The position numbers and the translations under genes are program-made. A DNA stretch of 35,289 bases from Pseudomonadota bacterium (GTDB lineage Bacteria > Pseudomonadota > Alphaproteobacteria > Caulobacterales > Caulobacteraceae), in the NCBI GenBank assembly GCA_023390245.1, contig JAEWDF010000038.1, positions 1 to 35,289 of the forward strand, in the 5' to 3' direction. Shown here in pieces: positions 1 to 7,835 of this stretch (the first letter of the stretch is position 1; each line of letters begins with the position of its first letter). The notes beneath the pieces are model-generated. The model ran no database searches and was not told where the DNA came from. It saw nothing but the letters and a program-made list of their open reading frames with translations.

Positions 1-282
1 GGCCTGGAGCGGGGTCAGGGCCAGCACCGGCGGCTCGGCCTTGCGCGGCGGCGGCGCGGCCAGGGCCGGGCGGGTCGCGCCGCTGGCCTGGATCAGGCGA
101 TAGGCCGCGATCACGCGACGGAAACGATCGGCGTCGCCGCCCGGCTGGTCGGGCCGGGCCGCCTTGACGGCCGCGCGGAAGGCGTCGGTCAGGGCTCCGG
201 CCTCCACCGCGCCATGCAGGCCCAGGGTCGACAGGGCCTCGCGCAGGGCGGCGGGATCGGACGGGGGGCGGACGGCGCTCAT
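1..282 (-). CDS. J-domain-like (DnaJ-related) protein, partial (3' end outside window)
   Basis: An open frame of 94 codons starts at the ATG whose complement is at 280-282 and runs leftward off the window, so only the N-terminal part is present. The first ~65 residues look like a degenerate J domain: a helical, Ala/Leu-rich stretch, then AARPDQPGGDADRF where a canonical J domain has HPD followed by a loop, then a last helix with AAYRLI. A linker rich in Ala and Pro follows. The usual HPD is RPD here, so stimulation of a DnaK ATPase is uncertain. The gene is divergent from pdxH with an 89-base gap. Codon use is typical of the neighbours. Family assignment is by motif layout only. Confidence 0.6.
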   Translation of the reverse strand, partial: MSAVRPPSDPAALREALSTLGLHGAVEAGALTDAFRAAVKAARPDQPGGDADRFRRVIAAYRLIQASGATRPALAAPPPRKAEPPVLALTPLQA

Positions 283-371
283 GCCGTCAGGCTTCGCGCA
301 ACATGGTCAAGGCGGGGTTAACCTTGGCCGCGGCGCTGGCCCCGGCCCGGCGCGGGGGATATATCCTCCGC

Positions 372-1046
372 ATGACCGCTCCCGTGATCCCGCCCAGCCC
401 GTCGCGCGAGGACTACGCCCGCGACTACGCCGCCGCCCTGGCCGCCAATGGCGACGAGGGCGTGTTCGAGCGGGTCGAGCCGATCGGCCTGTTCACGGAC
501 TGGCTGGCCGACGCCCGGGCGCACGAGGTCAACGACGCCAACGCCATGACCCTGTCGACCGTCGACGCCGACGGCCTGCCGGACGCGCGGATCGTGCTGC
601 TGAAGGACATCGACGGCCGCGGCTTCACCTTCTACTCCAACCAGGAGAGCGCCAAGGGCGCGGAGCTGGCCGTCCGGCCCGTCGCGGCCCTGACCTTCCA
701 CTGGAAGTCGCTGCGCCGCCAGGTGCGCGTGCGCGGGTTGGTGGAGCCCGTCTCGGCGGCGGAGGCGGACGCCTATTTCGCCAGCCGCGCCCGCGAAAGC
801 CGCATCGGCGCCTGGGCTTCGGACCAGTCGCGCCCCCTGCCCGACCGTGCGGCTCTGGAGGCGGCCGTGGCCCGCGAGACGGCGCGGTTCGAAGGCCGGG
901 ACGTGCCCCGCCCAGACCGCTGGACCGGCTGGCGCGTGGTTCCCCGGGTCGTGGAGTTCTGGCGCGACCGGCCGTTCCGCCTGCACGACCGGCTGCGCTT
1001 CACCCGCGACGGCGACGCCTGGGCGCGGGAAAGACTCTGGCCCTGA
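372..1046 (+). CDS. pdxH: pyridoxamine/pyridoxine 5'-phosphate oxidase PdxH
   Basis: This 224-residue protein should oxidise pyridoxamine or pyridoxine 5'-phosphate to pyridoxal 5'-phosphate with FMN and O2, in the cytoplasm. The family signatures are present: the FMN-binding segment RIVLLKDIDGRGFTFYSN (from about residue 73), the central GAWASDQSRPL segment, and the C-terminal block from about residue 194, EFWRDRPFRLHDR, ending in RLWP. The length is normal for PdxH. I chose ATG 372 rather than the upstream in-frame start at 303, because family members begin shortly before the PSREDYARDYAAAL region and the extra N-terminus is not family-like. The start has only a weak Shine-Dalgarno sequence. 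The gene is convergent with the ABC exporter on its right. Confidence 0.93.
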   Translation: MTAPVIPPSPSREDYARDYAAALAANGDEGVFERVEPIGLFTDWLADARAHEVNDANAMTLSTVDADGLPDARIVLLKDIDGRGFTFYSNQESAKGAELAVRPVAALTFHWKSLRRQVRVRGLVEPVSAAEADAYFASRARESRIGAWASDQSRPLPDRAALEAAVARETARFEGRDVPRPDRWTGWRVVPRVVEFWRDRPFRLHDRLRFTRDGDAWARERLWP

Positions 1047-1115
1047 TCCACCCCAGGCTTGTCCCCGGAGCCCCGGGGCGGGTGAAGACGCAGGGTCAAC
1101 CGATATTCACCCTGT

Positions 1116-1249
1116 GATCGTCTTTCCGGGGCGTCCGAAGGACGAACCCGGAATCCAGGGCCACAACGCCGGCCCATGATGCGGTTCAGTTCGTGATCAC
1201 GGCCCTGGGTTCCGGGTTCTTCGCTCCGCTCAGCCCCGGAAGGACGATC
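1116..1249. repeat. paired inverted intergenic repeat between convergent genes
   Basis: Two arms of about 47-49 bases, 1116-1162 and 1201-1249, are near-complementary to each other. The left arm reads GATCGTCTTTCCGGGGCGTC and onwards. The right arm, read in reverse complement, begins GATCGTCCTTCCGGGGC and also ends in CCAGGGCC. The arms differ in the middle. They enclose about 38 bases. Sequences related to the left arm recur at 11121-11161 and 19269-19302. The element fills the gap between pdxH (plus) and the ABC exporter (minus) and could terminate transcription from both sides. Confidence 0.7.
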
Positions 1250-1252
1250 GGC

Positions 1253-3100
1253 TCACGCCCCCCGGAACTGCAGCTCGGCCAGGCGCGCATAGAGGCCGTT
1301 GCGGGCGACCAGTTCGGCGTGGGTTCCTTCCTCCACAACGCGCCCCTCGTCCATGACCACGATCCGGTCGGCGCGCAGCACCGTCGCCAGGCGGTGGGCG
1401 ATGACCAGGGTGGTGCGCTCCTCCATGGCCTGGTCGAGCGCCGCCTGCACCAGCCGCTCGCTTTCGGCGTCCAGAGCGCTGGTCGCCTCGTCCAGCAGCA
1501 GGATCGGCGCGTCGCGGACCAGGGCGCGGGCGATGGCGAGGCGCTGGCGCTGCCCGCCCGACAGGCTCTTGCCCCGTTCGCCCAGCGGCGTGTCGAAGCC
1601 TTCCGGCAGGGCCTCGACGAAGGCCAGGGCCTGGGCCCTGTCGGCGACGGCGCGCGCCTCCTCGACCGTGGCCGCCTCGCGGCCGAAGCGGATGTTCTCC
1701 AGCGCCGAGCCCGAGAACAGCGGCGTCTCCTGCGACACCCAGGCGAAGCGGTCGCGCACGGCGACCGGATCGGCCTGGCGCACGTCGACCCCATCGACCG
1801 AGACCACGCCCGACTGCGGGTCGTAGAAGCGCAGCAGCAGGCGGAAGACCGTCGACTTGCCCGCGCCGGACGGCCCGACCAGGGCCACGGTCTCGCCCGG
1901 ACGCACCGTCAGGCTGAATCCTTTCAGCGCCGGCAGGTCGGGCCGGCCGGGATAGGCGAAGTGGACCGCGGACATCGACACCTCGCCGCGCGGCGGGCTG
2001 GGCAGGGCCTTGGGATCGGCCGGCGCGGCGATGCCGGGCATGGCGCGCATCAATTCCTCGATCCGCTCCATGGCGCCGGCCGCCTTCTGCACGTCGCCCC
2101 AGCTTTCGCCCAGGGCGCCCACGGCCCCGGCGGTGAACACCGACAGCAGCACGAATTGCAGCAGGGCGCCGGGCGACATGGCGCCGGCGACAACGTCCTG
2201 GGCCCCCAGCCACAGCACCAGGGTCACGCCGCCGAACATGACGACGATGATCATGGCCGTCATCAGCGCCCGCGCGCGCATCCGCCTCAGGGAGGCGTCG
2301 AAGGCGTCCTCCACCGCCGCGCCGAAACGGTCGATGGCGCTGCGCTCGCGGCCGAAGGCCTGCACCGTCTCTATGGCGTCCACGCTTTCGCCGGCGAAGC
2401 CCACCGCCCCGGCGAACCGGTCCTGGGAGGCGACCGTCAACTTGCGCACCCGCCGGCCGAACAGGAAGATCGGTCCCAGCAGGAACGGCACGATCAGCAG
2501 CACCAGGCCGGTCAGCTTGGGGCTGACCACGAACAGCAGCGCCAGCCCGCCGATCAGCGTCAGGAAGTTCCTGAGAGCGAAGGAGATGGAGGTCGTCATC
2601 AGGGTTTCGACCAGGGCGATGTCCGTCGTCAGGCGCGACAGCACCTCGCCGGTGCGCATCCGGGCGTAGAAGGACGGGTCCAGCGTCAGGATGCGTCCGA
2701 ACAGGCCCTTGCGCAGGTCAGCGATCACGCGCTCGCCGGTGCGCGTCACATAGAAGTAGCGGGCCGCCGACGACGCACCCAGGAACAGGGCGTTGGCCCC
2801 CAGCAGCAGGAACCAGAAGTCCAGGTCGCGTCCGCCGTTCTCGAACCCCTGGTCGATGGCCCCGCGCGCCAGCGCCGTCAGCGACAGGGACGAGGCCGCC
2901 GCCGCGACCAACCAGAACAGGGCGGCCAGCGCATGCAGCCGGTGCTTCATCGCATAGGGAATCAGCCGCGCCAGCGGCCGCACGTCGCGGCGACGCGCGC
3001 GCTTGTCGCCGGCTTCGGCCATCTGCTCGGCCAGCAGGGCGCCGGCCCCGGGGCGGCCTTCGGCTTCGGAACGGGCGGCGGCGGGCGTAAGGTCGGTCAT
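1253..3100 (-). CDS. ABC exporter, fused permease and ATPase (MsbA/type IV exporter family)
   Basis: This 615-residue half-transporter should dimerise in the inner membrane and export a lipid, drug or other hydrophobic substrate; the substrate cannot be read from sequence. An N-terminal membrane domain (roughly residues 45-330) has several hydrophobic helices and the typical TGEVLSRLTTD coupling segment. The C-terminal ATPase domain carries Walker A GPSGAGKST (about residue 408), the signature LSGGQRQRLAIARAL (about 512), Walker B ILLLDEATSALD (about 531) and the H-loop IAHRLAT (about 565), so it looks catalytically complete. I chose ATG 3100 (MTDLTPAAARSEAEG) over the longer start at 3187, whose extra residues overlap the likely promoter and look non-coding. 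It is convergent with pdxH and divergent from rpmE. Confidence 0.88.
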   Translation of the reverse strand: MTDLTPAAARSEAEGRPGAGALLAEQMAEAGDKRARRRDVRPLARLIPYAMKHRLHALAALFWLVAAAASSLSLTALARGAIDQGFENGGRDLDFWFLLLGANALFLGASSAARYFYVTRTGERVIADLRKGLFGRILTLDPSFYARMRTGEVLSRLTTDIALVETLMTTSISFALRNFLTLIGGLALLFVVSPKLTGLVLLIVPFLLGPIFLFGRRVRKLTVASQDRFAGAVGFAGESVDAIETVQAFGRERSAIDRFGAAVEDAFDASLRRMRARALMTAMIIVVMFGGVTLVLWLGAQDVVAGAMSPGALLQFVLLSVFTAGAVGALGESWGDVQKAAGAMERIEELMRAMPGIAAPADPKALPSPPRGEVSMSAVHFAYPGRPDLPALKGFSLTVRPGETVALVGPSGAGKSTVFRLLLRFYDPQSGVVSVDGVDVRQADPVAVRDRFAWVSQETPLFSGSALENIRFGREAATVEEARAVADRAQALAFVEALPEGFDTPLGERGKSLSGGQRQRLAIARALVRDAPILLLDEATSALDAESERLVQAALDQAMEERTTLVIAHRLATVLRADRIVVMDEGRVVEEGTHAELVARNGLYARLAELQFRGA

Positions 3101-3236
3101 CGCGTGCGCTCTTGCCCCGGAACGCCCCCCGGTGTAAACGCCGCGCCTCACGCCCGTCGGCTTTCCGGCGGGTTTCTCTATTTTCACGCGCAGCGACGGT
3201 CGGCATCGTCATCGCGCCAGAGACCGGACGACGACC

Positions 3237-3461
3237 ATGAAGACGGACACGCACCCCGACTATCACTTCATCACCGTGGTGATGACCGACGGCACCTCCT
3301 ACCAGACCCGTTCGACCTACGGTAAGGAAGGCGACACGCTGAACCTGGACATCGATCCGTCCACTCACCCCGCGTGGACCGGCGGCAACCAGCACCTGAT
3401 GGACCGCGGCGGCCGCGTGTCGCGCTTCAACAACAAGTTCGCCGGCTTCATCAAGAAGTAA
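3237..3461 (+). CDS. rpmE: 50S ribosomal protein L31
   Basis: This 74-residue protein is recognisable over its whole length as alphaproteobacterial L31, from MKTDTHPDYHFITVVMTDG through STHPAWTGG to the C-terminal GGRVSRFNNKFAGF. It is a component of the large ribosomal subunit. It has no cysteines, so it is the zinc-independent (C-minus) form and cannot use the CxxC zinc site of other L31 proteins. It stands alone between two divergent or unrelated genes and is followed by a strong intrinsic terminator at 3502-3532, which indicates a monocistronic unit. Confidence 0.95.
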   Translation: MKTDTHPDYHFITVVMTDGTSYQTRSTYGKEGDTLNLDIDPSTHPAWTGGNQHLMDRGGRVSRFNNKFAGFIKK

Positions 3462-3501
3462 GGCCCCGGCTGCGGCATACTGCTGCAATCAGGTCACGGA
3501 G

Positions 3502-3532
3502 AGCGCCGGTCGGACGACCGGCGCTTTTTGTT
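3502..3532 (+). terminator. intrinsic terminator of rpmE
   Basis: A GC-rich stem has arms AGCGCCGGTC and GACCGGCGCT around a short loop and is followed by TTTTTGTTTG. It lies about 40 bases after the rpmE stop and has the right polarity for the plus strand. Confidence 0.88.
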
Positions 3533-3619
3533 TGTCCGGAACGTCGATAACATGGACGGCGTTCGGGTAGTCAGGGGCGTCGGCCGCAAGGCCGGGTCGA
3601 TCGAGAAGAGCGGACGAGT

Positions 3620-5188
3620 ATGAACAGACGGGAACTGGGCCTGGGCGTCGCATCGGCGGCGGTGGCCCTCGGTTCGACGGCGCGCGCGCAGACGACCGTC
3701 TACATGCAGCGTTCGCCCCAGGCGACCGCCTTCTACAACACCTTCAATGACCAGTTGGCGCGGCTGCCGGCCGAGCAGCAGCCGGACGTGCGCGCCTTCT
3801 ACGAACTGAACGGCTGGCGGCCGGTGTGGACGCGCGAGCGGCTGCAGGGGCTGAACGCCGTGGCCCAGCGGGCCGAGCGCCACGGCCTGTCGGGCGCCAA
3901 CCAATTCGACTTCGTGGGCCTGGCCGCCGATCCGGCCAGCGCCGACCTGCGCACCACCGCCGCCGCCCTGGCCTATGCGCGCGTTCTGGCCCAGGGCAAG
4001 GTCCAGCCGGAGACGGTCGAAGACCTGTGGGAGATGCAGAAGAACGTCGTCGACCTGCCGCCGGGCCTGAGCGACGCCCTGGCCCGCGACGCCCTGCTGG
4101 ACTGGTACGAGGGCCTGGCCCCGACCGACATCGGCTACACCAATCTGTCGGCCGGCTATGTGCGCTATCGCCGCCTGGCGGCCCAGGGCGGCTGGCCCCG
4201 GTTCCGCGCCGGCCCGACGATCGAGCCGAACATGAGCGATGCGCGCATCCCGGCCCTAATCGACCGGCTGACGGCCGAGGGCGACCTGTCGGCCGCCGAC
4301 GGCGCGCGGCTGAAGGCGCAGGGCCTGACCTACGGCGCCGAGTTGCAGGAGGCGGTCAAGGGCTTCCAGGTCCGCCACGGCCTGGTCGGCGACGGCCGCA
4401 TCGGTACGGGCACCCAGGCTTCGCTGTCCGCCTCGGCCGAGGACCGCGCCCGCCAGATCGCCCTCAACCTGGAGCGACGCCGCTGGCTGAAGCGCGACAT
4501 GTCGCCCGAGCGGATCGAGGTCAACACCGCCGCCGCCATCATGGTCTATTGGAAGGACGGCAAGCCGGTCCACTCCAACCGGGTGGTCTGCGGTTCGGCG
4601 ACGAACCAGACGCCCAGTCTGGAAAAGCAGTTCGCCTCGGTGGTGGCCAATCCGCCCTGGTACGTGCCCGCCTCGATCGCCCGCAACGAGATCCTGCCCA
4701 AGGGCCCCGGCTATCTGGCCGCCAACGACATGTATCTGTCGAACGGCACGGTCATCCAGCGCGCGGGTCCGCACTCGTCGCTGGGCTATGTGAAGTTCGA
4801 ACTGCGCGACAGCTACGCCATCTTCCTGCACGACACGCCGTCCAAGGCGGCCTTCAACCTGTCGATGCGGCAGCGGAGCCATGGCTGCGTGCGGGTGCAG
4901 AACGCGGTCGACTTCGCCCGGCTGCTGCTGTCGCCCGATCCGGACAAGCTGACCGAGTTCGACGCCGCCCAGGACAACCGCGAGACCAAGCGCATCCAGA
5001 CGGGCCGGGAGATCAGCGTCCGCCTGCTGTACTGGACCGCCTTCGTCGACGGCCAGGGCCGCGTCGCCTTCCGCGAGGACGTCTACGGCCGCGACAACAA
5101 GCTGGCTCAGGCCCTGGGCATCGCCGTCGACCTGCCCCGCGTGGTGGATGACGGCGCCGGCCGCGTCGCCAACGACGTCGGGCCGTAA
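3620..5188 (+). CDS. murein L,D-transpeptidase (YcbB/LdtD-like, YkuD domain)
   Basis: This 522-residue exported enzyme should form 3-3 cross-links in peptidoglycan, or attach proteins to it, by acting on meso-diaminopimelate in tetrapeptide stems. The N-terminus (NRREL followed by a hydrophobic stretch ending in STARAQ) is a signal peptide with a Tat-like double arginine. A peptidoglycan-binding-like region follows, including GAELQEAVKGFQVRHGL-type residues around 235-255. The YkuD catalytic domain occupies about residues 290-450. His404 (FLHDTPSK) and the SHGCVR motif with nucleophile Cys423 match the family spacing. The layout and length fit YcbB-type enzymes. It is followed by an inverted-repeat element and is convergent with rcdA. 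Confidence 0.9.
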   Translation: MNRRELGLGVASAAVALGSTARAQTTVYMQRSPQATAFYNTFNDQLARLPAEQQPDVRAFYELNGWRPVWTRERLQGLNAVAQRAERHGLSGANQFDFVGLAADPASADLRTTAAALAYARVLAQGKVQPETVEDLWEMQKNVVDLPPGLSDALARDALLDWYEGLAPTDIGYTNLSAGYVRYRRLAAQGGWPRFRAGPTIEPNMSDARIPALIDRLTAEGDLSAADGARLKAQGLTYGAELQEAVKGFQVRHGLVGDGRIGTGTQASLSASAEDRARQIALNLERRRWLKRDMSPERIEVNTAAAIMVYWKDGKPVHSNRVVCGSATNQTPSLEKQFASVVANPPWYVPASIARNEILPKGPGYLAANDMYLSNGTVIQRAGPHSSLGYVKFELRDSYAIFLHDTPSKAAFNLSMRQRSHGCVRVQNAVDFARLLLSPDPDKLTEFDAAQDNRETKRIQTGREISVRLLYWTAFVDGQGRVAFREDVYGRDNKLAQALGIAVDLPRVVDDGAGRVANDVGP

Positions 5189-5191
5189 ACC

Positions 5192-5376
5192 GGCGCAAAC
5201 TTCTCCCTCCCCCTGCGGGGGAGGGTGGCTGAGCCGAAGGCGAAGCCGGGTGGGGGCGGCAAGGTGATACGGTTCGGACCGGAGGCATATCGGGTCGGAG
5301 GCGTATCGCCTTGCCCTCCCCACCCGGTCGCTGCGCGACCACCCTCCCCAAAATGGGGAGGGAGAAACTTGCGCCC
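5192..5376. repeat. large paired inverted repeat between convergent genes
   Basis: The left end (5192 onward, GGCGCAAACTTCTCCCTCCC) and the right end (reverse complement of the bases up to 5376, AGGGCGCAAGTTTCTCCCTC) match. The match continues through a CTCCCC-loop-GGGGAGGGTGG hairpin, a CCGGGTGGGG segment and a GGCAAGG(T/C)GATACG segment. Each arm is about 70-80 bases and is itself able to form hairpins. It fills the gap between the convergent L,D-transpeptidase and rcdA genes, and its right end reaches the rcdA stop codon. No coding potential is evident. Confidence 0.75.
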
Positions 5377-5891
5377 TACCCTCGAAACGCCGCTTCCAGC
5401 AGGCCCAGCTGGCTGAGCACGGGATTCGCCGGCGTCTCCGCCTGCACGTCCAGATACATGCGCTGGTCCAGGTACAGCGCCCGGTCGAACAGTTTGTCGG
5501 TGCGCACCAGGTATTCGACCAGCGCGATCGGCAGTTCCGCGTGGGTGGGTTCGCTCTCGACCCGGCGCGGGTTCAGGCGGTAGCGCGGCTCGCAGGCCGC
5601 CTCGGCGGTCATGTCGCCCTCGCGCACCGCCCGCTGCACCAGCAGCCAGGAGGCGATCTGCATCAGCCGCGTGGTCAGCTTCATGCTTTCGGCGGCGTAG
5701 GCCAGGGCCGCGGTGCGCGACAGGATCTTGGAATCCCGGCGCCCCTCCCCGTCCAGATAGGCGGCGATCTCCTCGACCAGCTCCATGCCTTCGCGGAAGG
5801 TGCGGTCGAACAGTTCGGAACGGGCGAAGTCCCGCACCACCTGGGGACGGTCGCGGTTCGGGCCGTCGATGGGATCAGACATGGTCATCAT
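5376..5891 (-). CDS. rcdA: RcdA homologue (DUF1465), ClpXP protease adaptor in CtrA degradation
   Basis: This 171-residue protein matches DUF1465/RcdA. In Caulobacter, RcdA works with CpdR and PopA to deliver CtrA and other substrates to ClpXP at the G1-S transition. The recognisable core is ARSELFDRTFREGMELVEE, YLDGEGRRDSK and TTRLMQIASWLLVQRAVREG, which fits the three-helix bundle known for RcdA. The C-terminal tail ends soon after the last helix (LLEAAFRG). Three start codons lie within ten bases (5891, 5888, 5882), and none has a convincing Shine-Dalgarno sequence; MSDPIDGP at 5882 is equally possible. The DUF1192 gene lies upstream on the same strand with a gap of about 104 bases. Confidence 0.85.
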   Translation of the reverse strand: MMTMSDPIDGPNRDRPQVVRDFARSELFDRTFREGMELVEEIAAYLDGEGRRDSKILSRTAALAYAAESMKLTTRLMQIASWLLVQRAVREGDMTAEAACEPRYRLNPRRVESEPTHAELPIALVEYLVRTDKLFDRALYLDQRMYLDVQAETPANPVLSQLGLLEAAFRG

Positions 5892-5995
5892 GCGCGGTAT
5901 GCGGGCTCGTCCTGACTTGGGCGCGGCGCGGCGCCTTCATCGTCCGTGGTGCAACGGTCATGCCACGGATCGGCGCGTCCCGTCGCCGCAAATCG

Positions 5996-6199
5996 TCAGG
6001 ATCCGAAGTTGAACAGGGCGTCGGCGGCGCTCTTCTTCGACCGCTTGGCCTCGATGGCGTCGCGGGCCCGCGCGATCTCCGCCTCCAGGGCGACGATGCG
6101 CTCCTCCAGGTCGTCCACCGAATGGACGTCCAGGTCCTCGCGGCCCAGGCTCGCCAGGGCGTCGCCCAACCGGGGGCGGGGTTCGACATCCTCGAACAT
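5996..6199 (-). CDS. DUF1192 family small protein
   Basis: This 67-residue acidic/basic protein has a central coiled-coil segment (DLEERIVALEAEIARARDAI, about residues 28-47) and a C-terminal SAADALFNFG tail, the pattern of DUF1192. The family has no established function. It lies upstream of rcdA on the same strand and is divergent from the quinone oxidoreductase with an 79-base gap. I rely on the family-typical start MFEDVEPRP at 6199 and the compact length. Confidence 0.8.
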   Translation of the reverse strand: MFEDVEPRPRLGDALASLGREDLDVHSVDDLEERIVALEAEIARARDAIEAKRSKKSAADALFNFGS

Positions 6200-6278
6200 C
6201 GTCTTCGCCTTTCGTTGTCTGCGCAGCCGAGACGCCTATCTGAACGCCCTGACACCCCGATTTGCAAGCGGAGGCGCA

Positions 6279-7250
6279 ATGCGCGCGATCGAGATCGAAG
6301 GCGGCCAGGGTCCCGCCGAAGCCCTGAAGGCGGTGGAGCGGCCCGCTCCGGTCGCCGGTCCCGGCCAGGTGCTGGTCCGCGTGCGCGCGGCGGGCGTGAA
6401 CCGTCCCGACCTGCTCCAGCGCGCCGGCCTCTATCCCCCGCCGCCCGGCGCCTCCGACATTCCGGGGCTGGAGATCGCCGGAGAGATCGCGGCGGTCGGC
6501 GACGGCGTGACGCGCTGGTCGGTCGGCGACCGGGTCTGCGCCCTGCTGGCCGGCGGCGGCTATGCGGAGCAGGCTGTGGTCGACGCTCGCCACGTCCTGC
6601 CGATTCCCCAAGGTCTGGATTTCGTCCAGGCCGCCGCCCTGCCCGAAACGGTCTTCACCGTCTTCGCCAACGTCTTCGAGGCCGGCGGGCTGAAGGCGGG
6701 CGAGACCCTGCTGATCCACGGCGCGACCAGCGGCATCGGCGTCACCGCCATCCAGATGGCCAAGGCCGCCGGCGCGCGCGTCATCGCCACCTCGCGCGGC
6801 GCCGACAAGGCCCGCGCCGCCCTGGACCTCGGCGCCGACGTCAGCCTGGATGCCCGGACCGACGACCTGTCCGCCGCCATCGCGGCGGCCGGGCGCGCCG
6901 ACGTGGTGCTGGACATGGTGGGGCGCGACTACGCCGAGCTGAACCTGAAGGCGCTGAAGGACGGCGGCCGCTGGGTGGTGATCGCTTCGCTCAGCGGATC
7001 GCACGTCGAACTGGACCTTCAGCGCATCATGCTGAAGCGGCTGGTCCTGACCGGCTCCACCCTGCGCAGCCGCCCGGCGGACGAAAAGGCGCGGCTGGCC
7101 GCCGCCGTGGAGGCGACGGCCTGGCCCTGGATCACATCGGGACGGGTGCGCCCGCCGATCCATGCGACCTTCCCGCTGGAGAAGGCCGCCGACGCGCATC
7201 GCGCGCTGGAGGCGGGCGACCACGTCGGCAAGGTGGTTCTGACGGCCTGA
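6279..7250 (+). CDS. NAD(P)H-quinone oxidoreductase, zinc-independent MDR family (QOR/PIG3-like)
   Basis: This 323-residue medium-chain reductase should transfer hydride from NADPH to a quinone or another small enone substrate in the cytoplasm. The N-terminal GroES-like half contains AGVNRPDLLQRAGLYPPPPG. The Rossmann half contains the nucleotide-binding HGATSGIGVTAIQMAKAAGA (about residues 146-165) and GADVSLDAR. The structural and catalytic zinc ligands of alcohol dehydrogenases are absent, as expected for the quinone reductase branch. ATG 6279 is preceded by GCGGAGGCGCA; longer in-frame extensions run through the DUF1192 gene and are not credible. Confidence 0.88.
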   Translation: MRAIEIEGGQGPAEALKAVERPAPVAGPGQVLVRVRAAGVNRPDLLQRAGLYPPPPGASDIPGLEIAGEIAAVGDGVTRWSVGDRVCALLAGGGYAEQAVVDARHVLPIPQGLDFVQAAALPETVFTVFANVFEAGGLKAGETLLIHGATSGIGVTAIQMAKAAGARVIATSRGADKARAALDLGADVSLDARTDDLSAAIAAAGRADVVLDMVGRDYAELNLKALKDGGRWVVIASLSGSHVELDLQRIMLKRLVLTGSTLRSRPADEKARLAAAVEATAWPWITSGRVRPPIHATFPLEKAADAHRALEAGDHVGKVVLTA

Positions 7251-7253
7251 CGC

Positions 7254-7613
7254 CTATCGGCGGCGTGCGGGACGCATCGACGAGATGCGGTCGTTGAAGC
7301 CGCTGCGGCCCAGGTCGACCTCGTCGCGGGTGACGATCCGGCACGAGCCGCGGAAGTAGGCGTGCTCGCACACCTCCCAGGCGCCGCGCAGGCGGATGGA
7401 GCTGATCTTGTCGTTCATGCCGACGCGCCCCAGGTCCGGAACCTCGCGGTCGAAGCGGGCCGAACGGCCCCGGAAGCCCGCGTCCTCATAGACGGTGATG
7501 GCGCCGCCGCGCGATCCGCCCCACCATCCGCCGCCATGCGGACGGCGGTCCTGCGGGGGTTCGACGGGTCCGGCCATGGCGGCGCTCAGGGCGGCGGCGA
7601 TCAGAATGGACAT
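7254..7613 (-). CDS. secreted beta/gamma-crystallin-like protein
   Basis: This 119-residue protein has a short signal peptide (MSILIAAALSAAMAG) and a Gly/Trp-rich linker. Two Greek-key motifs follow: ITVYEDAGFRGRSARF to MNDKISSIRL, and VCEHAYFRGSCRIVTRDEVD to FNDRISSMRP. The NDKISS and NDRISS hexapeptides match the (N/D)(N/D)xx(S/T)S calcium-binding signature of microbial beta/gamma-crystallins, so it probably binds Ca2+ outside the cytoplasm. Two cysteines (VCEH and GSCR) could pair. ATG 7613 has a strong AAGGAGGAG sequence just upstream. The gene is convergent with the quinone reductase, with only three bases between the stops. The cellular role is unknown. Confidence 0.8.
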   Translation of the reverse strand: MSILIAAALSAAMAGPVEPPQDRRPHGGGWWGGSRGGAITVYEDAGFRGRSARFDREVPDLGRVGMNDKISSIRLRGAWEVCEHAYFRGSCRIVTRDEVDLGRSGFNDRISSMRPARRR

Positions 7614-7835
7614 GGTGTCTCCTCCTTGATGAGGCTGGAAGCCCCGGACTAAGGCGGAGGTTGCACCGGGCGCGATGAACCTGGGCTGTACGCGGTTGTC
7701 GGTCTCCGTTTTCTTTTCCCCCGAATAGGCCTATATCGCACCCATCAGCGCCCGGTCGAAAGGCCGGGCGCCGTCGTATCCAACGCCCGCGGAACCCCTT
7801 CGCGCGGGCCCGAAAACAAAGCCGGGATCAAACCC
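7614..7835. other. intergenic region between divergent genes
   Basis: These 222 bases separate the crystallin-like gene (minus) from trcR (plus). They hold the Shine-Dalgarno region of the minus gene and must hold promoters for both genes. A TATATC hexamer at 7732-7737 could be a -10 element for trcR, but no good -35 is seen at the right distance. No small ORF or RNA was recognised. Confidence 0.35.

Noticed and set aside
315..330. TTAACC half-site upstream of pdxH as a CtrA site
   Set aside because: It is a single half-site without a partner; such sites occur by chance.
1193..3325. Very long frame opposite the ABC exporter
   Set aside because: It is a high-GC antisense shadow: rich in Arg, Gly, Gln and His without domains, while the minus strand holds a complete ABC transporter.
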